Source: Psychrobacter sp. WY6 (lineage in GTDB: Bacteria; Pseudomonadota; Gammaproteobacteria; Pseudomonadales; Moraxellaceae). From it: a stretch of DNA of 64,000 bases. Location: contig NZ_CP049902.1 of NCBI RefSeq assembly GCF_018448495.1, forward strand, positions 1,178,001-1,242,000, written 5' to 3'. The position numbers were made by a program, and so were the translations under genes. This document shows, one piece after another, positions 50,282-62,014 of the stretch; the first letter of the stretch is position 1, and each line of letters opens with the position of its first letter. The notes under the pieces were generated by a model. It was not told the DNA's origin. It saw nothing but the letters and a program-made list of their open reading frames with translations, and did not search any database.

Positions 50282-50695
50282 CTAGATTTGGCAGTTTACT
50301 TGATATTCTTTACCGTTTGCCCATTTGATGGCAAAAATACCTTTATCGCCTTTCATGTGCCATGCATAGACAGCTTCTGGATTTGACTCATTAACGTAGC
50401 TTGCAGTATCACCTTGTACATCACCATTTAAGATGATTGGTTGCTCAGCCCATTTTACTTTAGGCAAGGTCGCATTGAGCATCACTTGTTTTTTATTGAT
50501 AGATTGTTTAGCCATGATGGTGCTGTCGTCAGTACAGGTATAAGGTGCTGGTGCCATACGATCATAAGCGGCATCGGTGACGCTTTCTGATGCAGGCGTG
50601 TTTGATGCATTTGGCGTAGTAGGAGCCGTGGTCGCACAAGCACTTAATAAGGCAAGGGTAGGTAGCGCAACAGCAAATTTAGTTAGGGTGTTCAT
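50282..50695 (-). CDS. MliC-like envelope lipoprotein
   Basis: About 137 residues from ATG 50695 (GGAG six bases upstream). Signal peptide with lipobox LLSACAT. The mature domain starts YTCTDDSTIMAKQSINKKQ and ends YAWHMKGDKGIFAIKWANGKEYQVNCQI, with one Cys near each end, the pattern of the C-type lysozyme inhibitor (MliC) fold. MliC proteins protect peptidoglycan from host or predator lysozyme. The match is by motif only and moderate; it could be another small beta-barrel lipoprotein. Confidence 0.6.
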   Translation of the reverse strand: MNTLTKFAVALPTLALLSACATTAPTTPNASNTPASESVTDAAYDRMAPAPYTCTDDSTIMAKQSINKKQVMLNATLPKVKWAEQPIILNGDVQGDTASYVNESNPEAVYAWHMKGDKGIFAIKWANGKEYQVNCQI

Positions 50696-50919
50696 GGCAT
50701 TCTCCAAAGATATAAAAATCATAATGTATTTATTTTTAATAATGCGTTAAGCATATAGCGCATATGGTAACGAAAACAGCGCTCGAAGAATGTTAGAAAT
50801 TGTTTGTTACGTGTTCATTAAGTTACTTAATCACTGACTAATGTAACGCATCATTTGGCGCGTTTTGATTGGTATTTAAACTTTGATTATGCATTTATTA
50901 AAAATAAGCTGCTTCAAAT

Positions 50920-50956
50920 AAAAAAGCGCCTATCGATCTTTTGACCGATAGACGCT
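50920..50956 (-). terminator. Terminator of the YgiQ-family gene
   Basis: Minus strand: AAGCGTCTATCG / CGATAGGCGCTT stem then TTTTTT, about 75 bases past the stop codon. Confidence 0.85.
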
Positions 50957-51030
50957 TGTTTGATGAGCTTAAATAAGTGTTCGTCACTCATTTAAGCATC
51001 TGCATTTAGCACTGAGATACAGAGCTTTAA

Positions 51031-53486
51031 CTACTTGGTTTTACGCGGTGGCAGACCCGTATGCTGGGTTTGGAAATTGCCTTTGCTTACGCGCTTTTTG
51101 GTGTTTTTGCTGACCGTGTTTTGACCCGCAGTGCCTTTAGCCGATGCGCCATTGATTGACGAATTATTATTACGCTTCACCGAATCATTCCCGAGGCGGC
51201 TGTTCTTTTTACGCGCCGATTGATAGCTGTCTTGTGCCGCATCGCGCCCTTCTAAACTGGCGTTGAACGGCGGGATTAAGCAGCCACGGTTTTTACCAAT
51301 CAAATCGCCACGACCCATATCTTGTAGCGCTTTACGCAGCAGTACCCAGTTTTTTGGATCATGATAGCGCAAGAACGCTTTATGCAATTTGCGCTGTTTA
51401 CCAGATTTGACGATATCCATGTCACCTTCATCACGGCTGATCTTATGCAGTGGATCTTTATGCGTATGATACATGGTGGTCGCTGTCGCCATCGGGCTAG
51501 GATAAAACGCTTGTACTTGGTCAGCGCGGTAGCCATGGCTTTTTAGCCACAGCGCAAGGTTCATCATATCCTCATCTTTCGTGCCCGGATGCGCGGCGAT
51601 AAAGTAAGGAATCAGATATTGCTCTTTACCGGCCTCGAAGCTGTACTGCTCAAACATGGCTTTGAATTTATCATAGCTGCCCATGCCCGGCTTCATCATT
51701 TTCGATAAGACGTTTTCTTCTGAATGTTCAGGTGCAATTTTTAGATAACCACCGACATGATGGCTGACCAATTCTTTGACGTATTCAGGGTCTTTCACCG
51801 CCAAGTCATAGCGCAAGCCAGAGGCGATAAGAATCTTTTTCACACCTTTGATATCACGGGCTTTGCGATACAGCTTGGTTAAATTACTATGATCGGTAAT
51901 CAAGTTTTCGCAGACGTCAGGATAGACGCAAGACGGCTTACGGCAATTCTTTTCAATGGTCTCGTCTTTACAGCTCAGACGATACATATTGGCCGTTGGC
52001 CCGCCAAGGTCAGAGATAACGCCAGTGTAGTTAGGTGCGGTATCACGAATCGCTTCGACTTCTCGTAGGATAGATTCTTCCGAGCGGTTTTGGATAATGC
52101 GTCCTTCGTGCTCAGTGATCGAGCAGAAAGTACAACCACCAAAACAGCCGCGCATGATATTGACTGAGAATTTATGTCATAAGCAGGGATGCGTGCATCG
52201 CCATAGCTTGGATGCGGCAAACGTGCGTACGGCAAGTCAAACACATAATCCATCTCTTCGGTCGAGAGCGGAATCGGTGGCGGATTGAGCCAGACATCGA
52301 TGGAGGTGTGTGAGTTACCAGCACCGCTACTATGACGTTGCACGAGGGCACGGGCATTACCCGGATTGGTCTCAAGATGTAAGATACGGCTGGCATGAGC
52401 GTACAACACAGGGTCAGATTTGACGTGCTCATAATCAGGCAGACGAATGACTGTCTTTTCACGTGGCGGCATTTTTATTTTATGCTTACGCGCCGTCATT
52501 GGCTTGTCAAAACCACGCATTTGCACCACTTGCGTTTCTTCGTCAACTTGCTCAGCATTTAGAATTTTATTGGCAACTGGTTCAGAAACAAAGCCCGGAT
52601 ACTGTGAAGCCATTCCTGAGAGCGCTTGCCCAACTGGTGAATCGCTGGGTTTGTCTTGCTCGATTGAGCATTGATCCACGTCTTCGGTCATCACATATGG
52701 ATTGATAATCGGGTCAACACGGCCCACGGTATCGACGTCATTACTAGCAACTTCGGTCATATCGTCTTGCCAATGGCGGCGCGTTGGCGTCAATAGATAT
52801 GAGGTACCGCGCAATTTGCTCATTTGCTCAAAGCTGTAGCCTTTTGACAGACCATGTACCACATCGACGATGGCGCGCTCAGCATTACCGTACAATAAAA
52901 CATCGGCACGGGCATCCATCAAGATACTACGGCGGACTTTGTCCGACCAGTAATCATAATGAGCGATACGGCGTAGGCTGCCTTCGATACCACCCAAGAT
53001 GATTGGCACATCAGGATAAGCTTCGCGGCAGCGCTGGCTATAGACGATAGCGGCGCGGTCAGGGCGTTTATTTGCCACGTTGCCCGGCGAGTACGCATCA
53101 TCGCTACGAATCTTGCGATCGGCGGTATAGCGGTTGATCATGCTGTCCATGTTGCCTGCGGTCACGCCATAAGCATAGACAGGTTTGCCCAGTTCCATAA
53201 AGGCATCTTTGCTCTTCCAGTCTGGCTGGGCAATGATACCGACGCGGAAGCCTTGTGCTTCTAATAAGCGGCCGATAATCGCCATGCCAAAGCTTGGATG
53301 GTCGACATAGGCATCGCCTGAGATGATGATGACGTCACAAGCGTCCCAGCCCAAATCATCCATTTCTTTACGGCTCATCGGCAGATAAGGCGCAGGCTCG
53401 TAGCAGCTCGCCCAGTGTTTGTCGTAGTCGTAAAGTGGCTTGGTGCCTTGTTTAAAGGCGGTGCGGGCGATGGTATCGGCAGACAT
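51031..53486 (-). CDS. ygiQ: YgiQ-family radical SAM protein (frameshifted)
   Basis: About 817 residues after joining two frames near 52172. N-terminal domain of the family: [57 protein letters not shown]. The radical SAM core has the 4Fe-4S cluster motif CFGGCTFC and the typical [19 protein letters not shown] and [14 protein letters not shown] segments. The Lys/Arg/Ser-rich C-terminal tail is low-complexity. Family function is not firmly established. The break is one missing base in an otherwise conserved gene. Confidence 0.92.
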
Positions 53487-53516
53487 GAGCGGACCTGTTA
53501 ATTAGAAAAATGGCAC

Positions 53517-53555
53517 TAAAAAAAGCCGTTATTCATTAAAAATATTAACGGCTCA
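53517..53555 (-). terminator. Terminator of the lipoprotein gene at 53.7 kb
   Basis: Minus strand: AGCCGTTA ... TAACGGCT stem with an A/T-rich loop followed by TTTTTTT. Confidence 0.7.
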
Positions 53556-53716
53556 TTTAAAAGCGCTCATTTTAACATGAATTGTCTTCATGATGTCATA
53601 AACGATGACAAAGGATTGACGATAAGTTATTGATAGTTTAAGTAATCTATGAATAAAAAGGCTTCTAGGAACTAAGCGCATCTTTATTTCAAATCATCGT
53701 TTATAGTAAGGATTTA

Positions 53717-54472
53717 CTACTCTAATAACTGAAATGGGAAAGTGACAACGTCAAAAGCTAAGGCAAAAGGCAATAAAACCAGCTTCTGAGCTGTATTTGC
53801 GCCACTACGAGACACTTGATTTTGCTGACTTTGGGTATAAAAGCTCACCGTATAAGGCTTAGTTAAAGGGCGATAATTGGATTGGATTAAGCTGAGATTA
53901 CTCACTTGCGGATAAATAGCGCCTTTGACAGGAACGCTAAAGCAAAAGCGCTGAGCATTGATACGCTGGTCACTGGCTGAGGTACATTCTTTGCCGTTGT
54001 TTTGCAAAAAGAACTGATAGTCAGAACGTTTAAATTCATCTCTTAGTTTGGCATAAGACAGCTTCATTTCACCCTGAAAGTAGCCATCGTTATTGGGCAC
54101 ATAAAAGTTCATCTCATTATCGACTTGGATATTTTTTGGTGTCAAATTGGTCAGTAAATTCACCATCTCTGTCCCACCTTGGGTCAGCACATAGCTGTTT
54201 TTTTCGCCAACGATAACCATCGTCGCATTTGGCATTTTTGGTAATGCTTGTGCAGGGCGACCAAAAGCCACGATTTGATCTTCAGACAAAACATGTTTAG
54301 TTGTCGTTGTGTTGACTCGATTGTCACTGTCTAATAATGAACTGGTTGCACAGCCAGAGCTGGCGAGCAATGCCGCAAGCGATGCACTGGCCATCACTGT
54401 TTTAAAGCTTAATCCTTTTAGTACTGGATTATTACTTTCTTCTTTTCTAATGGTACGGGTGTTTTTAGTCAT
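53717..54472 (-). CDS. Putative lipoprotein, unknown function
   Basis: About 251 residues from ATG 54472 (AAGGAAG upstream; a longer frame exists but starts in low-quality N-terminal sequence). Signal peptide with lipobox ASSGC after a hydrophobic stretch (TVMASASLAALLA). Mature part has a segment VLSEDQIVAFGRPAQALPKM and NATMVIVGEKNSYVLTQGGTE, two cysteines (NGKECTSASDQRINAQRFCF) likely forming a disulfide, and a hydrophobic C-terminus (LVLLPFALAFDVVTFPFQLL). Not recognised as a named family; an outer-membrane or periplasmic role is likely. Confidence 0.7.
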   Translation of the reverse strand: MTKNTRTIRKEESNNPVLKGLSFKTVMASASLAALLASSGCATSSLLDSDNRVNTTTTKHVLSEDQIVAFGRPAQALPKMPNATMVIVGEKNSYVLTQGGTEMVNLLTNLTPKNIQVDNEMNFYVPNNDGYFQGEMKLSYAKLRDEFKRSDYQFFLQNNGKECTSASDQRINAQRFCFSVPVKGAIYPQVSNLSLIQSNYRPLTKPYTVSFYTQSQQNQVSRSGANTAQKLVLLPFALAFDVVTFPFQLLE

Positions 54473-54614
54473 GGTAAGGCTTCCTTGTCTACTAGGCGAT
54501 GGACTACTGGTGCGGCATCTATTATTTACTGCCAAACTTTCGTTGATATCGTACCTTGTTTGACCGCGACTTATCTACTTTTAATTAAACAGCCAAGCAG
54601 TTTTCATAATCAAA

Positions 54615-55082
54615 TTAATCGAGCAAAATCTTTGTCCCACTTTTAGTAAAGTTCATCACAAATTGGCTTTTAAAGTTGCGCACATTATTCTCATAGGTGA
54701 GCAAACCAGTCGTGAATCGATGGTAGTCGCTCATATTTTTGGCATTGACCATCAACATAAAATCCGCATCGCCTGATACCTCATAACAGCTCATCACCTG
54801 TGGCTGCGCATTCATCAAGCGCTCAAACCGATGTTGCATCGAGGTATTTGAGCGCGCCATCTCTATCATCACCACCGCGGTCAGTCCGTAACCAACCTTG
54901 TTTGGGTCAACGATAGCAACTTGCTTGGTAATGACGCCATTGCTGATTAATGCTTGGATACGGCGCTGAGCAGTAGCGATAGACACATGCACTTGTTCTG
55001 CCACGGTTTTTAATGGCAAGGTCGCATCGTCCTGTAGCAAGTTTAAAATCGCTTTATCGATATCATCTAAAACTTGGCTCAT
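54615..55082 (-). CDS. Lrp/AsnC family transcriptional regulator
   Basis: About 155 residues from ATG 55082. N-terminal HTH: LDDIDKAILNLLQDDATLPL and VAEQVHVSIATAQRRIQALIS, then the ligand-binding RAM/AsnC domain (VMIEMARSNTSMQHRFERLM, YEVSGDADFMLMVNAKN). Members bind amino acids and control metabolism or export. Divergent from an EamA transporter; such pairs usually consist of a regulator and its target, so it probably controls that gene and itself. The 290-bp gap between them contains repeated motifs. The longer upstream start adds 19 unlikely residues. Confidence 0.92.
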   Translation of the reverse strand: MSQVLDDIDKAILNLLQDDATLPLKTVAEQVHVSIATAQRRIQALISNGVITKQVAIVDPNKVGYGLTAVVMIEMARSNTSMQHRFERLMNAQPQVMSCYEVSGDADFMLMVNAKNMSDYHRFTTGLLTYENNVRNFKSQFVMNFTKSGTKILLD

Positions 55083-55264
55083 GGTGTTCTCTCTTTTAGA
55101 AAGCATTTCATTCACTGGATTTTTTATAATTATTATCACTATAAGTCAAAATTTAAGAAAATATTTATTTTTAAAGGTCATAAAAGCTAAATTTGTTCAT
55201 AAATAGATTTTTATAGAAATAATATCTCACCGACACTCAGTAAAATGGACGCTATTAATCAAGG

Positions 55265-55321
55265 TTTAACAATCAAAACTTAGCAATTAAAGCCTAGCAA
55301 CCAAAGCTTAACCATAACAAG
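55265..55321. repeat. Short 14-15-bp imperfect tandem motif between Lrp and EamA genes
   Basis: Three to four units resembling TTAGCAATTAAAGC / CTAGCAACCAAAGC in direct orientation, about 55-110 bases before the EamA start codon. Spacing near 14-15 bases. Could be regulator sites; see findings. Confidence 0.4.
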
Positions 55322-55372
55322 TAAAAGCTCACAGCTGGTTTTCTAATATCTATTTAAACTTATGGTGCTTTT

Positions 55373-56383
55373 ATGTCTACTTCAATGCTATCTAACGTCT
55401 TTGCAAATACGCTCGCAAGCTTGCCATTGCCAGCGATTTGGACGGCGGGTAGCGCACAGCAACGCACATTAATATTGGGCGTCATACTAGCCATCTTGTC
55501 GAATTTGTTATTTGGCGTACTTTATGCTTACAGCAGCTTTTTGGCGCCGCTATCAGGTACGCAAGTTTTTATCTGGCGGATGCTAGCGATGTGGGCGGCA
55601 TTGGTGGGATATTTGCTGATCAGTGGGCGCTTAGGTTTTCACATCGATAAACTCAAAGCGCTAGGCACAGTTAAGCAGTGGGCGTGGTTGCTATTGCCCA
55701 CACCGATATTCTTAAGCCAGTTTTGGTTATTTATGTGGGCACCCGTGAATGGGCAAGGTGTACAAACCGCGATGGGGTATTTCTTATTCCCACTGATGAT
55801 GGTTATATTTGGCTGCGTCTTTTTTGGCGAAAAGTTAAGCCGTCTGCAATGGTTGGCGGTTGGCTTTGCCGCATTAGGGGTCGGCAGTGAAATTATCCGT
55901 ACGCAAAGTGTCTCTTGGGCAACGCTTTGGGTCTGCGGCACGTACCCGCTATATTATATTTTACGCCGCATGCAAGGGATTGGCGCGGTGACTGGACTCT
56001 TGGTTGATTTGACGATATTCGCACCATTTTCTGTGGCTTACTTATTGCTGTTTGCGCCAAGTAGCTTAAGCTTAGTGAGTGGTTCTGGCTTTTTTATTCT
56101 GATGCTGGCGGGACTAGGCGTCATGAGCGTATTAGCCATGAAAACCAATGTCGATGCCAGTCAGATGCTACCAGTCAACGTCTATGGCATGATGAGCTAT
56201 TTGGAGCCAGCATTATTGTTTATCTTAGCCGTGACAGTGCTAGGCAATCCTTTCGAGTCAGCGATGATTTATAGTTATGGCTTAATTTGGTTAGGCATCG
56301 CATTTTTAGTGGCTCATGGGGTGCGCAAATTACGTAGCGCTCATAAACAATCGCAAACAACAAAGATTGCGCCAGCTATTTGA
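55373..56383 (+). CDS. EamA/RarD-family membrane transporter
   Basis: 336 residues with about ten hydrophobic helices and short loops. Starts with an unusual ~30-residue hydrophilic N-terminus before LGVILAILSNLLFGVLYAYS; typical EamA segments follow: SGTQVFIWRMLAMWAALVGYLL, AMGYFLFPLMMVIFGCVFFGE, SYLEPALLFILAVTVLGNPF. RarD-like proteins export small metabolites, often amino acids. Its divergent Lrp neighbour supports an amino-acid exporter. ATG at 55373. Frame intact. Confidence 0.88.
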   Translation: MSTSMLSNVFANTLASLPLPAIWTAGSAQQRTLILGVILAILSNLLFGVLYAYSSFLAPLSGTQVFIWRMLAMWAALVGYLLISGRLGFHIDKLKALGTVKQWAWLLLPTPIFLSQFWLFMWAPVNGQGVQTAMGYFLFPLMMVIFGCVFFGEKLSRLQWLAVGFAALGVGSEIIRTQSVSWATLWVCGTYPLYYILRRMQGIGAVTGLLVDLTIFAPFSVAYLLLFAPSSLSLVSGSGFFILMLAGLGVMSVLAMKTNVDASQMLPVNVYGMMSYLEPALLFILAVTVLGNPFESAMIYSYGLIWLGIAFLVAHGVRKLRSAHKQSQTTKIAPAI

Positions 56384-56413
56384 AAATTAATAAGTAAGCT
56401 TGATTGAACAAAT

Positions 56414-56458
56414 AAAAACGGACGATTCAACACTATGCTGAATCGTCCGTTTTTTTTA
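56414..56458. terminator. Bidirectional terminator, EamA gene and smpB
   Basis: AAAAACGGACGATTCA / TGAATCGTCCGTTTTTTTT, a near-perfect long stem between convergent genes. Confidence 0.9.
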
Positions 56459-56488
56459 AGATTAAAACCAATCTGTTGAAAGATAGCT

Positions 56489-56963
56489 TTAATCTAAATC
56501 CTTCTTGAAACCACGCTGCTTATCACGTTCCCAGTCACGGTCTTTAAGCGTTTTACGTTTGTCGTGTTGTTTTTTACCCAGTGCCAAGCCAATTTGACAT
56601 TTCACCAACGAGTTTTTCCAATAGCAGGATAACGGTACGCAGGCATAGCCTTTTTGGTTGACTGCACCCATTAACTTTTCGATTTCGCGGCGATTAAGCA
56701 GCAGTTTACGGGTACGGATACTATCAGGACTGACATGCGTCGAGCTTGACAGCGGTTGAATATGCGCGCCAAATAAGAATGCCTCATTATTACGAAAGAT
56801 AATATAAGCTTCGTAATGTCATTTTGGCTGCGCGAATGGCTTTTACTTCCCAACCTTGTAACGACAGACCTGCTTCAAACGTTTCTTCAATAAAATACTC
56901 GTGTCGAGCTTTTTTATTGGCACAAATTTGATTCTCTGGTTTTTTTTTTGATTTTTTTGACAT
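56489..56963 (-). CDS. smpB: SsrA-binding protein SmpB (frameshifted)
   Basis: About 158 residues. Binds tmRNA and delivers it to stalled ribosomes. Restored sequence: [39 protein letters not shown], then, after a break near 56815, [40 protein letters not shown] and the basic tail [20 protein letters not shown]. One missing base explains the break. Start ATG at 56963 follows GGAAAATT. Because trans-translation (or a substitute) is generally required, the break is probably an error. No ssrA gene in the window. Confidence 0.93.
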
Positions 56964-58188
<1,225 letters not shown>

Positions 58189-58191
58189 AAT

Positions 58192-59507
58192 ATGACAACA
58201 TCACTCTTATCTACGAAATCACGAACGACTTTGACCAGCAACATCTCTGGCATCCTTATGCTAGTCTACCGCCGACTTATCCTAATATTGTGATTGATCA
58301 CGCTGATGGTATTTATATCGTCACGCAAGATGGTACGCGTCTGATCGATGGTATGTCATCGTGGTGGGCGAGCGTCCATGGCTATAATCATCCCAAGCTG
58401 AATGCAGCGATGATTGAACAATTGGGTAAAATGGCGCATGTCATGTTTGGTGGTTTGACCCATCAACCCGCAATAGATTTGGGCAAAAAACTGCTGTCAA
58501 TTGTGCCTGCTGGACTGGATGCCATATTTTATGCCGATAGCGGCAGCATTGCGGTAGAGGTGGCTTTAAAAATGGCATTGCAATATCAAATTGCCGCTAA
58601 GCGTCCGCAAAAGTGCCAATTTGCCTCGACCCATTCTGGCTATTATGGTGATACGTGGCATGCGATGAGTGTCTGCGACCCTATCAATGGCATGCACAGC
58701 TTGTATGGTAAACAGTTACCTATGCAGCATTTTGTGCCAGCTCCGCCACTAGGCTTTGAGCGTGATATTAGCCAGTCTGAATATGATGAATTAACGGATT
58801 TCTTTGATAAAAATAGCGATAAGTTGGCTGGATTTATTATCGAGCCGATTATTCAAGGCGCAGGCGGCATGCGCTTTTATAGTCCTCAATATTTACAATT
58901 GCTTCGCAAATTGTGTGATAAATACAAAGTGGTACTAATTACCGATGAAATTGCGACTGGTTTTGGGCGTAGTGGCAAGCTATTCGCTTGTGAGCATGCA
59001 GGTATCAGCCCTGATATCATGACGATTGGTAAAGCATTAACTGGCGGTTATATGACTTTTGCGGCGACTTTGTGCACTCGCAAAATTGCCGATACCATTA
59101 GCCAAAGTGATTATCCATCCCTTATGCATGGTCCGACCTTTATGGGCAATCCGCTAGCTTGTGCCGTCGCTTGTGCCTCAATTGATTTAATACTCTCCTA
59201 TGATATTGAAGCACGTACAGCAAATATCCAAACAATAATGAAACAACAACTTGCGCCAGTTGCGAGTTTAAATGGCGTTGCAGAAGTACGTTGTTTGGGT
59301 GCAGTCGCCGTCATTGAGCTAAATGAAGCGGTTGATATGTCGACCTTTCAGTCTTTATTGATTGAAAACGGTATTTGGGTCAGACCCTTTGGCAAATTGG
59401 TGTATATCATGCCGCCATATGTGATTAGCGAATACGAACTTGTCACTCTTTGCGAAGCGTTATTAAAAGTGGTGAGCACGTATTTAAGCCAAGCTTATTT
59501 AACGTAA
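58192..59507 (+). CDS. bioA: Adenosylmethionine-8-amino-7-oxononanoate aminotransferase (frameshifted at N-terminus)
   Basis: PLP enzyme of biotin synthesis, converts KAPA to DAPA using SAM as amino donor. About 438 residues. DFDQQHLWHPYASLPPTYPN is the conserved BioA start and lies in the +1 frame relative to the ATG at 58192, so one break near 58225 is required; the main frame runs from 58290. Further features: MSSWWASVHGYNHPKLN, GSIAVEVALKMALQY, LITDEIATGFGRSGKLF and the PLP Lys in TIGKALTGGYMT. Followed 11 bases later by bioD. Confidence 0.93.
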
Positions 59508-59518
59508 AAAGGTCAAGA

Positions 59519-60259
59519 ATGAGCGTTCTCTTTATCTCCGGTATCGATACCGACATTGGCAAAACCTACGCCACTGGTATGATTGCAAAGGCACTCATGC
59601 AGCAAGGCGTCAACGTCATCACTCAAAAGCTGGTGCAAACGGGCGTGGCGATTAATCCACTCAATGGCGAGATGGGCATTGCTGACGATATCATAGCGCA
59701 TCGTCAACTCATGGCTATTCCTCTACAGCCATGTGATCTTGATTTTACCACTTGCGTTCATCGCTATGAAAAGCCTGCATCACCGCACTTAGCGACTCGA
59801 TTATCAGGAGAAGTGCTAGATCCTAAACTGATCACTAGTGCCACCAAACGATTGCAAGCTACGTATGACTTGGTATTACTAGAAGGTGCTGGTGGATTGC
59901 TCGTACCAATAACGGAGCAATTATTAATTTTAGATTATATTGCTGCTCAAGGTTATCCGATTGTTTTGGTCACTTCTGGTCGTTTAGGCAGTATCAATCA
60001 CACATTACTGAGTTTGGAAGCAATAAAAGCCCGTGGATTATCTGTACATAGCGTTATTTATAATCATATCCATGACGATGCTGCTCAGACAGATGCTGAG
60101 ATTGCAAATAGTACCATGGATTTTTTACAAAATTATTTAGCTGCAAATTACCCCAAAGCGCATTGGTTACAGATACCGTATATAGATGGCAGTCATCAAG
60201 CCAATTATGAGGCGTTATCAAAAAGCTATTCATTGTCTTTACCAGTCGATTTCGTCTAA
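59519..60259 (+). CDS. bioD: Dethiobiotin synthetase
   Basis: About 246 residues; ATP-dependent closure of the ureido ring of dethiobiotin. P-loop GIDTDIGKTYATG at the N-terminus and LVLLEGAGGLLVPI in the middle; VTSGRLGSINHTLLSLEA is typical. I chose ATG 59519 (AAAGG six bases upstream) over an upstream in-frame start within bioA. Directly downstream of bioA, so co-transcribed. bioB, bioF and bioC are not in the window. Confidence 0.94.
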   Translation: MSVLFISGIDTDIGKTYATGMIAKALMQQGVNVITQKLVQTGVAINPLNGEMGIADDIIAHRQLMAIPLQPCDLDFTTCVHRYEKPASPHLATRLSGEVLDPKLITSATKRLQATYDLVLLEGAGGLLVPITEQLLILDYIAAQGYPIVLVTSGRLGSINHTLLSLEAIKARGLSVHSVIYNHIHDDAAQTDAEIANSTMDFLQNYLAANYPKAHWLQIPYIDGSHQANYEALSKSYSLSLPVDFV

Positions 60260-60370
60260 AAGCTTTATGAGTGTGGTTTCTTTTCTATCGCAAAATAGGC
60301 TTTTATCTCAAGTCTGCAAATAAATAGAAAACTCATTCCCAATTAGTCGATATGTTTGCTATACTAGCGC

Positions 60371-60754
<384 letters not shown>

Positions 60755-60777
60755 TTTTTTATTGTTCGTGATAAAAA

Positions 60778-60812
60778 TGCAGAAAATATGAATAAATTTC
60801 ATATTTTCTGCA
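60778..60812. other. Perfect 15-bp inverted repeat between rnpB and tRNA-Met
   Basis: TGCAGAAAATATGAA / TTCATATTTTCTGCA around a 5-base loop. It could end rnpB transcription, but no T run follows on the plus strand (A runs are on both sides). Confidence 0.5.
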
Positions 60813-60831
60813 AAAAATGCCCTTATAGGGG

Positions 60832-60860
60832 TTGACGACAGTCAACAGCTTGGGTAAAAT
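60832..60860 (+). promoter_or_regulatory. Sigma-70 promoter of tRNA-Met
   Basis: TTGACG (60832-60837) and TAAAAT (60855-60860), 17-base spacer, 14 bases before the mature tRNA. Confidence 0.7.
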
Positions 60861-60874
60861 GTGCATCCTAAAAT

Positions 60875-60951
60875 GGCGATGTAGCTCAGCTGGTTAGAGC
60901 GCATGACTCATAATCGTGAGGTCAAGAGTTCAAGTCTCTTCATCGCCACCA
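60875..60951 (+). tRNA. tRNA-Met (anticodon CAT), elongator type
   Basis: 77 bases. Acceptor GGCGATG / CATCGCC, discriminator A and encoded CCA; D arm GCTCAGCTGGTTAGAGC; anticodon arm CATGA-CTCATAA-TCGTG with anticodon CAT; T arm AGAGTTCAAGTCTCTT. The anticodon-loop sequence CTCATAA and a paired first acceptor position fit elongator, not initiator, tRNA-Met. Confidence 0.96.
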
Positions 60952-60980
60952 TTTTTAGTAATACCTGCAATATTAAAAAT

Positions 60981-61010
60981 GCCAATCATTATTTGATTGG
61001 TTTTTTTTTG
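60981..61010 (+). terminator. Terminator of tRNA-Met
   Basis: CCAATCA / TGATTGG stem followed by nine T. Confidence 0.88.
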
Positions 61011-61189
61011 CCTGAAATAAATTATTCCAGAATATGGTGAATGGCTCAAGCCGCCCCATAAAACATAATAATTACCTACTGATTTCTTGCTAAATCATAG
61101 CTTTATCTGTTTAGGTACAGATTAATTGTTGTAACTTATGTCCCGCTTACTTATCATAGGGGCTGTTTTCGGTAAAGTCCTGTAACGCC

Positions 61190-62000
61190 ATGTCTGTACA
61201 ACTACCTCCTTATCGTCCTATTAAGCACCGCAGTGGTCTAAAAGTCATGGGTGCCGCATTTCATGCTTTGCTGATGCGTGAGCTGCAAACGCGCTTTGGT
61301 GGTTATCGCTTGGGCTATCTATGGGCGCCATTAGAGATAATGTTTCAAGTTGCTATTTATTTGATAGTATTTGGCGCTATTATGACCCGTGTGCTGCCAG
61401 GAATGGACTACATGTTATTTCTGGTGGCAGGCCTAGTGCCTTTTCGTATGATGAGTACCATAGCAACACGAGCGTTAGGAGCAGTTGAGGCCAATCAAGG
61501 GCTTTTAATGTATCGATCAGTACGTCACATTGACGTCATTATTGCCCGCTCATTTTTAGAACTAGTGATTTACTTTTTTACCTTTGTACTGCTGTTAGTC
61601 ATACTTGCTTTTATTGGTATTCCTATCAGTCTTGCACATTTGAATGTGGTTTTGTTTTGCTGGTTAACTTTATTCTTATTTGGCTTTGGATTAGCTATGA
61701 TAATGATGGTTGTTGGCTATTATGGGGGTGAAATCAGCAAAATTATTGGTTTGATTTTTACTATTTTATATTTGTATCTGGAATTATGTATTCTATTCAT
61801 ATATTCCTGAACCATATCTGAGTTATTTATTATATATTCCATTTGTCCATAATATTGAACTAATGAGAAATGCACTATCTCCTACTTATCCTGCATATCA
61901 TATTGACATAACGTATTTTTTAAAATGGATGGTCGCAGTCAATTTCTTAGGTTTATTGATGTATAAAGCGGTCGAAAAAGACCTTATCCGTTCAAAGTAG
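61190..62000 (+). CDS. kpsM: Capsule polysaccharide ABC-2 export permease, KpsM/CtrC-like (frameshifted)
   Basis: About 270 residues; inner-membrane channel that exports capsular polysaccharide. N-terminal ALLMRELQTRFGGYRLGYLW (typical RExxxRFG... of the family), several helices, then LEPxx region. Frame breaks near 61768 and 61798; the repaired C-terminus reads VSGIMYSIH, YIPEPYLSYLLYIPFVHNIE, MRNALSPTYPAYHIDITYF and ends at TAG 61998-62000. The ATPase gene starts 14 bases later, so the two are translationally close. First gene of a kps/ctr-type operon. Confidence 0.87.
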
Positions 62001-62014
62001 TGACAGGTAAATGA

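Noticed and set aside
61011..61189. JUMPstart/ops element before the capsule operon
   Set aside because: A GGGGCTGTTTTCGGTAAAG stretch is present, but it does not match the ops core GGCGGTAGC.
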